Made by a program: the position numbers and the translations under genes. DNA of 6,928 nt from JABCPE02 sp963519075 (lineage in GTDB: Bacteria; Bacteroidota; Bacteroidia; Flavobacteriales; Weeksellaceae): assembly GCA_963519075.1 (NCBI GenBank), contig CAUQMH010000080.1, positions 1 to 6,928 of the forward strand. The letters are read 5' to 3'. The notes beneath the pieces are model-generated. The model was not told the DNA's origin. It did no database searches and saw only the letters and a list, made by a program, of their open reading frames with translations. Positions 1-4,440 of this stretch are shown piece after piece. The stretch's first letter is position 1; each line of letters opens with the position of its first letter.

Positions 1-32
1 ATAATTCTATTTAATAATCTTTAAATAAAATA

Positions 33-66
33 AAAAAGAGCAACTAAAATTTTAGCTGCTCTTTTT
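33..66. terminator. Bidirectional rho-independent terminator after the BrkB-family gene
   Basis: Arms AAAAAGAGCA (33-42) and TGCTCTTTTT (57-66) pair perfectly. After one A/C mismatch (43/56) the stem continues with CTAA/TTAG toward an AATT-type loop. On the minus strand the hairpin is followed by a T-rich tail (TTTTTTATTTTATTT), and it lies 16 bp beyond the stop of the minus-strand gene at 83. On the plus strand the tail is CTTTTTATTTATAA, so it could equally end a rightward transcript arriving from outside the window. This is read directly from the sequence; function is inferred from the hairpin plus T-tract. Confidence 0.88.
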
Positions 67-82
67 ATTTATAATATTTAAA

Positions 83-1030
83 CTATATCTGAAAATCTAT
101 TTTTTCGTCTTGGACACTGCTATTTTTCTGCTTGTTGGAATCGTGTATTCGTTTTATCGCTAAATTCAACTCATTTCCAAACATTATCAGCACAACATTC
201 ACATCCACCCAAATCATCAATAAAATCATAGAACCTACCGAGCCATAAAGGACATTATATCTCGCTATCTCACTGACATAAAATGCAAAAAAATAGGTAA
301 CTACCATAAACAAAACTGTGGTAAGAATAGCCCCTGGGATAGATTGTTTAAACCTTGTAATTTCCACAGAGCCAACCCAATACAAAAGCGCCAATGCCAG
401 ACAATAAACCAAAGGAAATGAAAAATACCCAATAATCACTGTCAAGTTAGAAAAAAACCAATTACTAGGATATTCAGGCATCAATAATTTAAAAACGACT
501 TCGGCATAGTAAATCCCCAAAAGACACATCACGATAGCCACTGTGAAACTTGCTGTAATTAAAAAAGCAAGCAAATACTCCCTGATCAGCCCTCGCTGCG
601 TATCCGTATCATGGTTAAAACCATTGATAAGGGCGTAAGTGCCATTCGTAGCGAAAATAAGCACCAAAGCGATGGTAAACAAGCTCATCCGCGCAATATT
701 GGGCATGATATTTTGTTCAATATACCCTGTCACATCTTCCAGCATATGGTCTGGCAAAATACGAGGCATCAGTTCATTGAAAATATAATGATAAAGTTCC
801 TCATAATGAGGTAAATACGGCAATACTGAAAGAATAAACAAAATGAGCGGAAAAAGACTTAAAAAAAAGCTCCAAGAAACGCTTGCTGCTTGTCTAATGA
901 TTTGCTTCTGAAATATTCCCCCTACATAAATTTCTAAAAGCCCCCAGAGAGAAATATCCAGCATTGGTAAATGGATTCCATCTAAAAAACCATGGATTTT
1001 CTGAAATATTTTGAACTTTTTTATCTCCAT
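83..1030 (-). CDS. YihY/virulence factor BrkB family inner-membrane protein
   Basis: This gene encodes a 315-residue polytopic membrane protein of the YihY/BrkB family (once annotated as RNase BN). Family members are integral inner-membrane proteins of unsettled function; transport or envelope roles have been proposed. I count about six hydrophobic segments, near residues 48-72, 113-137, 150-176, 195-218, 230-252 and 262-290. The family signature at the end of the core is visible as YNVLYGSVGSMILLMIWVDV followed by FGNELN (residues 258-289). The charged tail (about 292-315) is cytoplasmic-looking. The frame is open back to an ATG at 1069, but I choose the ATG at 1030 (MEIKKFK). The extra 13 residues are not family-like, and the putative -7 box at 1052-1059 would leave the 1069 ATG outside the transcript. 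The gene is divergent from rlmH, stops with TAG, and a hairpin terminator follows. The family is clear; the biochemical role is not. Confidence 0.93.
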   Translation of the reverse strand: MEIKKFKIFQKIHGFLDGIHLPMLDISLWGLLEIYVGGIFQKQIIRQAASVSWSFFLSLFPLILFILSVLPYLPHYEELYHYIFNELMPRILPDHMLEDVTGYIEQNIMPNIARMSLFTIALVLIFATNGTYALINGFNHDTDTQRGLIREYLLAFLITASFTVAIVMCLLGIYYAEVVFKLLMPEYPSNWFFSNLTVIIGYFSFPLVYCLALALLYWVGSVEITRFKQSIPGAILTTVLFMVVTYFFAFYVSEIARYNVLYGSVGSMILLMIWVDVNVVLIMFGNELNLAIKRIHDSNKQKNSSVQDEKIDFQI

Positions 1031-1036
1031 TTTATT

Positions 1037-1044
1037 TACATTTG
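1037..1044 (+). promoter_or_regulatory. Putative rlmH promoter (-7 box TACATTTG)
   Basis: TACATTTG matches the Bacteroidota sigma-A -7 consensus TAnnTTTG exactly. Transcription would start near 1048, giving a leader of about 20 nt before the rlmH ATG at 1070. A TTTTG at 1009-1013 is a possible -33 element, but its 23-bp spacer is slightly longer than the usual 19-21. The box faces, and nearly touches, the opposing box at 1052-1059. Confidence 0.6.
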
Positions 1045-1051
1045 CAGACCG

Positions 1052-1080
1052 CAAATATACAGAAACCATATGAAATTCAA
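1052..1080 (-). promoter_or_regulatory. Putative promoter of the BrkB-family gene (-7 TATATTTG, -33 TTG)
   Basis: On the minus strand TATATTTG (1059-1052) matches TAnnTTTG exactly. It is preceded, after 18 bp, by TTG (1080-1078), which lies inside the first codons of rlmH. Predicted initiation is near 1048, with a leader of roughly 17 nt to the ATG at 1030. This supports that start over the in-frame ATG at 1069. Confidence 0.6.
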
Positions 1081-1543
1081 TCTCATTTGTATAGGAAAAA
1101 CCGATGACCGCGAGATTACCAGCCTTATTTCCAATTACTTACCACGCATTCCGAAACACTGGAATTTCGAGATTATTGAAATTCCTGATGTCAAAAACGC
1201 AAAAAATCTATCTCCAGATTTACTTAAAAAAGAGGAAGCAAAATTGCTTCTAAACCAAATTGACAATGCAGATTTGGTTATTCTTTTGGATGAAAAAGGG
1301 AAAGAATTTACCAGCCGATTGTTTTCAGAAAAAATAGATTTTTGGCTGGGCTCATCAGTCAAAAAAGTGAATTTCCTTATCGGCGGTGCCTATGGCTTTT
1401 CTGATGAAATATACCAAAGAGCCAATGAGAAAATTTCTCTCTCAAAACTGACTTTCACACACCAGATGATTCGGTTGTTTTTCGTTGAGCAAATCTATCG
1501 TGCTTCTGCTATTTTACAAGGAAAACCTTATCATAATGATTAA
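1070..1543 (+). CDS. rlmH: 23S rRNA (pseudouridine(1915)-N3)-methyltransferase RlmH
   Basis: RlmH is a small SPOUT-class, SAM-dependent enzyme that methylates N3 of pseudouridine 1915 in helix 69 of 23S rRNA on assembled 70S ribosomes. The 157-residue product matches the family's usual size (about 155-160). Visible landmarks are the N-terminal strand MKFNLICIGK, the LLDEKGKEFTS segment (72-82), the SAM-knot glycine motif FLIGGAYGF (102-110), the SLSKLTFTHQMIRLFFVEQ helix region (123-141) and the terminal ILQGKPYHND with the conserved PYH. The frame is open upstream to an ATG at 992, but that adds 26 residues foreign to the family and starts before the promoter, so I use 1070. The gene is divergent from the BrkB-family gene and convergent with the pseudogene at 1550, with only 6 bp between stops. 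No separate terminator is evident, so its transcript probably runs into antisense sequence of the pseudogene. Confidence 0.97.
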   Translation: MKFNLICIGKTDDREITSLISNYLPRIPKHWNFEIIEIPDVKNAKNLSPDLLKKEEAKLLLNQIDNADLVILLDEKGKEFTSRLFSEKIDFWLGSSVKKVNFLIGGAYGFSDEIYQRANEKISLSKLTFTHQMIRLFFVEQIYRASAILQGKPYHND

Positions 1544-1549
1544 TTGATT

Positions 1550-2100
1550 TTATAAATTCCAATAACTCCATTTCGTTTTCACAGCCATAGGATTTTCTCT
1601 GCTCAATTTACTATAAAATTCTTTAAAATTTCCATTCCAAATAGTGTAATTATTAGCAAATCGAAACATGGCTTCCGCGCCTTCTATTCCTACACTAATT
1701 TGCTATATTCTAATTTTATTGATACTCATAGATGTCTTTTTAATTTCAGTTATTTGCTCAAAAGGAACTTTTACTGCCTTTCTATTTTTAGCAATAATAT
1801 ATAGATTTTCATCATCAAAATAAAAACTTTCATCACTAATAAATCTACCCTCCAACCAAAAAAAGAAAGGTCTTGATGAGATTTTTTCAACTTAGTCATG
1901 TCTATATCTTCTTGCAAATTAACAAACAGTATTTCATTATTCTTCTTCCAATTTCCATTATAATAATTAAAAATTTCCCAAATCATGTAAATAAAAAACA
2001 TATACTAAAAAACATTACATTGGAAAACATTTTTGAACCTAATGAGAATAAATATTCCTAAAATATACACTAAAGATACTATGACTATTCTTCTTACCAT
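1550..2100 (-). pseudogene. Broken gene for a membrane-anchored hypothetical protein (two TAG stops, one frameshift)
   Basis: Reading leftward from an ATG at 2100 gives MVRRIVIVSLVYILGIF, a clear N-terminal membrane helix. A TAG at 2007-2005 (codon 32) follows, then the same frame continues with a second hydrophobic stretch (YMFFIYMIWEIFNYY) and soluble sequence up to HQDLSFF. At the T7 run (plus positions 1858-1864) the coding frame shifts. Restoring one T joins it to WLEGRFISDESFYFDDENLY and onward to ITEIKKTSMSINKIRI. A second TAG (1705-1703) follows, then QISVGIEGAEAMFRF and a C-terminus ending SYWNL with TAA at 1552-1550. The repaired length is 183 codons. Both TAGs are one base from TGG, and Trp fits the context (NVF-W-YMFF, KIRI-W-QIS). 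The beta-rich segment after the shift, with alternating hydrophobic residues and a PFEQITEIKK turn, resembles bacterial PH-like/GRAM domains, but I cannot name the family. Decay is the simplest explanation; a sequencing error could account for the T run but not for both stops. Confidence 0.75.
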
Positions 2101-2118
2101 TTCCTTTATTTTGAAATA

Positions 2119-2147
2119 AAGAAGAGAGGTTTGAAACCTCTCTTCTT
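2119..2147. terminator. Hairpin terminator directly after the OmpA-family gene
   Basis: Perfect 14-bp arms lie at 2119-2132 (AAGAAGAGAGGTTT, read on the plus strand) and 2134-2147, around a single central G. In practice the loop would be about 3-5 nt. The structure begins 3 bp past the TAA of the minus-strand OmpA-family gene (2151). The downstream minus-strand tail (CTTTATTTCAAAAT) is only moderately T-rich. It also shields the pseudogene, whose ATG is 18 bp further on. Confidence 0.8.
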
Positions 2148-2150
2148 ACT

Positions 2151-3464
2151 TTATTTTGATGCTATATGTGATTCCTTACCTGAGTCATTAGTCAATTCAA
2201 ATGTAACTCTTCTCACTAATCTTCTAGCTCCTGCAGATTTAGCTTTAGTTTGTTTATCTACTCCTTTACCTTTAGATGCTAGCCTTGATGTATCTACTCC
2301 CATATCAACTAATAACTGCTTAACTGCGTCTGCTCTCTTCTTAGATAGTTTGTCGTTATATCCTGCATTACCTACTTGGTCTGTATAACCTATTATATTA
2401 AGTTTAGCATCTGGATTTTGTTTCAAATAGTTTGCCACAAAACCTACCGCCCACAATGAACCATCCTGAGGCTCAGAAGAATCAAATCCAAAGTAAGCAT
2501 TAACATATCCTTTTTCTATAAGCTCTTTAGCTGGGTCTACACTTTCTACAATAACATTATTGTTATTTGTATTTTGGTTGTTATTAGATGCTATATTACT
2601 GTTACTTACATCTCCATTTTCATCATCATCAAAATCATTTTCATCATCAGATTTTACATTATTGTTAGCAAGCTTCGGATTTTTATCACCTTCTATACGC
2701 TGACCATTTGCCGTCACATCACTTCCTCCTCTTGTTATACGGTTGTCTACTGTTTTTTCATTTTGAGCAACCTTTTTATCTTTATCTTCCTCTTCTCTCT
2801 TTACATTATACCAATCTGCATGAACTTGTTTTTTACCTAAAGCAATCTGAAGCCCTGCAGTAGCAGTAAAATTAAGTCCTTGGAAATTAACATTTCTCAT
2901 TGGAGTTACATTAGGATCTTTTGTTAAACTCTCTCCATTAAATGTATAATGCTGTGTCAAATACCAATTGAATGTACCACTCAAAAGCAATGTTACTCTA
3001 TCACTAAGACGAACTTGAGGTGTGATACCAAATGTAATAATTCCTAAGTTATCAACTCCTTTAAAGCTTTTTGATGTCATATATCCATACCCTACTCCAA
3101 AGTGACCTAATAAACCTATATTTTTAGTAAACTCTTCAAAAGCCAAAACACGCCCTAAATTAGCCACCCCTTGAACATTCACATTCCATATTCTAGTAGC
3201 AAATTTAGGAGAATTTCCTGCATGCTGAAGCTGGTCAAATCCTCCACCTAAACGAAGACCAAATTTATTATTAAACATGTAACGAATACCTCCATTTGTT
3301 GTCCAAACATTCGGAACTGAAGCAAAATACCCCTCGGAAAAACCTGAAGAAGATAATATACTTACCCCTCCACTTGCATCAATAGACCACTTGTTATAAT
3401 CTTGAGCATTAACACCCAAAGAAAGCAAGATAGTCATAACAAAAGCTAAGAATTGTCTTTTCAT
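2151..3464 (-). CDS. OmpA family outer-membrane beta-barrel protein with peptidoglycan-binding domain
   Basis: The 437-residue protein is built as signal peptide, barrel, linker and OmpA C-terminal domain. Residues 1-20 (MKRQFLAFVMTILLSLGVNA, cleavage before QDYNKW) form a Sec signal. Residues about 21-210 show the alternating, glycine/aromatic-rich strands of an 8-stranded outer-membrane barrel (for example WSIDASGGVSI, FGLRLGGGFD, FTATAGLQIALG). Residues about 212-308 are a charged, Asn/Asp-rich linker. Residues about 315-425 are the OmpA-like peptidoglycan-binding domain (VNAYFGFDSS ... IIGYTDQVGNAGYNDKLSKKRA). Asp362 and Arg377, 15 residues apart, correspond to the diaminopimelate-binding pair Asp241/Arg256 of E. 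coli OmpA. The protein would therefore tether the outer membrane to the cell wall. It appears to be a single-gene transcript with its own promoter (3552-3559), an 80-nt leader and a terminator. Family assignment is secure; orthology to a specific named OmpA is not established here. Confidence 0.95.
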   Translation of the reverse strand: MKRQFLAFVMTILLSLGVNAQDYNKWSIDASGGVSILSSSGFSEGYFASVPNVWTTNGGIRYMFNNKFGLRLGGGFDQLQHAGNSPKFATRIWNVNVQGVANLGRVLAFEEFTKNIGLLGHFGVGYGYMTSKSFKGVDNLGIITFGITPQVRLSDRVTLLLSGTFNWYLTQHYTFNGESLTKDPNVTPMRNVNFQGLNFTATAGLQIALGKKQVHADWYNVKREEEDKDKKVAQNEKTVDNRITRGGSDVTANGQRIEGDKNPKLANNNVKSDDENDFDDDENGDVSNSNIASNNNQNTNNNNVIVESVDPAKELIEKGYVNAYFGFDSSEPQDGSLWAVGFVANYLKQNPDAKLNIIGYTDQVGNAGYNDKLSKKRADAVKQLLVDMGVDTSRLASKGKGVDKQTKAKSAGARRLVRRVTFELTNDSGKESHIASK

Positions 3465-3551
3465 AATCTATATTTTAATTTATAGTAAATCTAATTGTTT
3501 CAGCTAAAGAAAACAACCCACTTTATAATCCAGTGAGTATAATTCATTGAG

Positions 3552-3559
3552 CAAATATA
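3552..3559 (-). promoter_or_regulatory. Putative promoter of the OmpA-family gene (-7 box TATATTTG)
   Basis: On the minus strand TATATTTG (3559-3552) is an exact TAnnTTTG match and the same octamer as the BrkB-family -7 box. Initiation near 3548 gives an AT-rich leader of about 80 nt before the ATG at 3464. The leader contains no Shine-Dalgarno sequence. I see no convincing TTG/TTTG -33 element at the right distance, which would fit a promoter helped by an upstream activator (see 3617-3652). Confidence 0.55.
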
Positions 3560-3616
3560 CAAAAAAAATACATATCTACCTAATAATCACCTAAAAAAAT
3601 ATTTTTTTCTGCATGA

Positions 3617-3652
3617 ATTTACATATGTTTTATGTTTTTCACATATGTAAAT
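3617..3652. repeat. Twin ACATATGT palindromes forming a 12-bp inverted repeat
   Basis: ATTTACATATGT (3617-3628) and ACATATGTAAAT (3641-3652) are perfect reverse complements, separated by 12 bp. Each arm contains the self-palindromic octamer ACATATGT, and the two octamers are spaced exactly 20 bp apart (3621 and 3641), close to two helical turns. A degenerate third copy, ACATATCT, is at 3570-3577. The pair sits about 70-105 bp upstream of the predicted OmpA-family transcription start and about 65-100 bp past the methyltransferase stop. It could be an upstream operator or an AT-rich 3' hairpin. No T-tract follows directly on the minus strand, so I favour an operator over a terminator. The rest of 3465-3714 holds no gene that I can support. 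Confidence 0.6.
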
Positions 3653-3714
3653 AACTAATGAAAACCTCCTATTTATGGTAGTTTTATGAATTTTCTTGAT
3701 TAAAATGAAAAAAA

Positions 3715-4440
3715 TTATTTTTTTGAAAATATTTGTCCTAAAATAATACCTGTTGCCATAGAAACATTAAGACTCTCAGTATGTTGAAGTTTTCCAAATC
3801 TTGGAATTGTAATATTTTGAGAAACAAGTTTTTTAATCTCTGGACGGATACCATTCCCTTCATTACCCAAAATAAGATAAAAACGCTCTAGAAATTCTGT
3901 ATTGTAAAGACTCTGTCCTACCATATCTGTTCCGAAAACAGGGCGATCAGAATTTTGTAGAAGTGGTACTATATCCTTATATATAATATTAACCCTCGTG
4001 AAAGATCCCATAGTTGCTTGGATTACTTTGGGATTATAAAAATCCACACAATCCTCACTACAAATAATCTGCTCTATCCCAAACCAATCAGCTAAACGAA
4101 TAATAGTTCCCAAATTACCAGGGTCTTGCACATTATCTAAAACTAACTGAATGGGCGTTTCTATGGAAGCGTTTTCTTTCAGCTCACAGACCGCAACAGA
4201 ATTTTTAGGATTTTGTAATAGACTAATTTTTCTTAATTCTCGTTCTGTAATTAGATTGGTTTTAAATGATTGAAAATCAGGATTAGATATATCTATACTA
4301 AAAATCTCCTTGACTTTATAAGAAGAATTTTTTAGTTCTCGGATAATTTTATCTCCTTCAACCAAGAATAAATTGTATTTTTGTCTAAATTTTTTTTTAT
4401 CTAGAGATTGTAAAATTTTAATAGTATGAGCAGTAAGCAT
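3715..4440 (-). CDS. SpoU/TrmH-family RNA 2'-O-ribose methyltransferase
   Basis: This is a 241-residue SAM-dependent SPOUT enzyme that would methylate the ribose 2'-OH of a tRNA or rRNA nucleotide. The N-terminal part (about 1-90) carries the L30e-like substrate-binding region (KKFRQKYNLFLVEGDKIIRE). The catalytic domain has the three family motifs: motif 1 LDNVQDPGNLGTIIR (101-115, with Asn109 and Arg115), motif 2 LILGNEGNGI (189-198, Glu194) and motif 3 IPRFGKLQHTESLNVSMATG (212-231). All key residues are present, so it should be active. Whether the target is 23S rRNA (RlmB-like) or tRNA (TrmH-like) cannot be told from sequence. An in-frame ATG at 4467 lies upstream, but I choose 4440 (MLTAHTIKILQSL), which fits the family N-terminus and follows a good promoter at 4456-4486. 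Its start overlaps the divergent tamL start by 15 bp. Confidence 0.94.
   Translation of the reverse strand: MLTAHTIKILQSLDKKKFRQKYNLFLVEGDKIIRELKNSSYKVKEIFSIDISNPDFQSFKTNLITERELRKISLLQNPKNSVAVCELKENASIETPIQLVLDNVQDPGNLGTIIRLADWFGIEQIICSEDCVDFYNPKVIQATMGSFTRVNIIYKDIVPLLQNSDRPVFGTDMVGQSLYNTEFLERFYLILGNEGNGIRPEIKKLVSQNITIPRFGKLQHTESLNVSMATGIILGQIFSKK
4376..4383 (+). promoter_or_regulatory. Putative tamL promoter (-7 box TATTTTTG) inside the methyltransferase gene
   Basis: TATTTTTG is an exact TAnnTTTG match on the plus strand, 42 bp before the tamL ATG. Initiation near 4387 would give a leader of about 38 nt, antisense to the first codons of the methyltransferase gene. I see no good -33 TTG at the proper spacing, and AT-rich coding sequence can match by chance, so support is moderate. 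Confidence 0.4.

Noticed and set aside
992..1069. Longer start for rlmH at 992, and for the BrkB-family gene at 1069.
   Set aside because: The extra residues do not fit either family, and both starts would lie upstream of the predicted transcription start near 1048.
1771..2001. A stand-alone 76-residue minus-strand ORF.
   Set aside because: It is the middle fragment of the broken gene. Its C-terminal 25 or so residues come from the wrong frame after the T7 run, and coding-like sequence extends beyond it on both sides in the expected frames.
1550..2100. Stop-codon recoding (TAG read as an amino acid) to explain the two in-frame TAGs in the same gene.
   Set aside because: The BrkB-family gene ends with TAG at a normal family length directly before a terminator, so TAG works as a stop here. 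The gene also needs a frameshift repair, which recoding does not explain.
2131..2840. Plus-strand ORFs opposite the OmpA-family gene (2131-2388 and 2574-2840), and similar short ORFs opposite the BrkB-family gene and rlmH.
   Set aside because: They are antisense shadows of well-supported genes, with compositions dictated by the other strand and no start context or family features.
3465..3500. AT-rich dyad in the OmpA-family leader (AGATTTA... and ...TAGATT).
   Set aside because: The pairing is imperfect and within what AT-rich sequence gives by chance.
3617..3652. Rho-independent terminator of the methyltransferase gene.
   Set aside because: The stem is nearly all A/T with a 12-nt loop and no T-tract immediately follows on the minus strand. 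Termination is possible but weakly supported compared with an operator reading.
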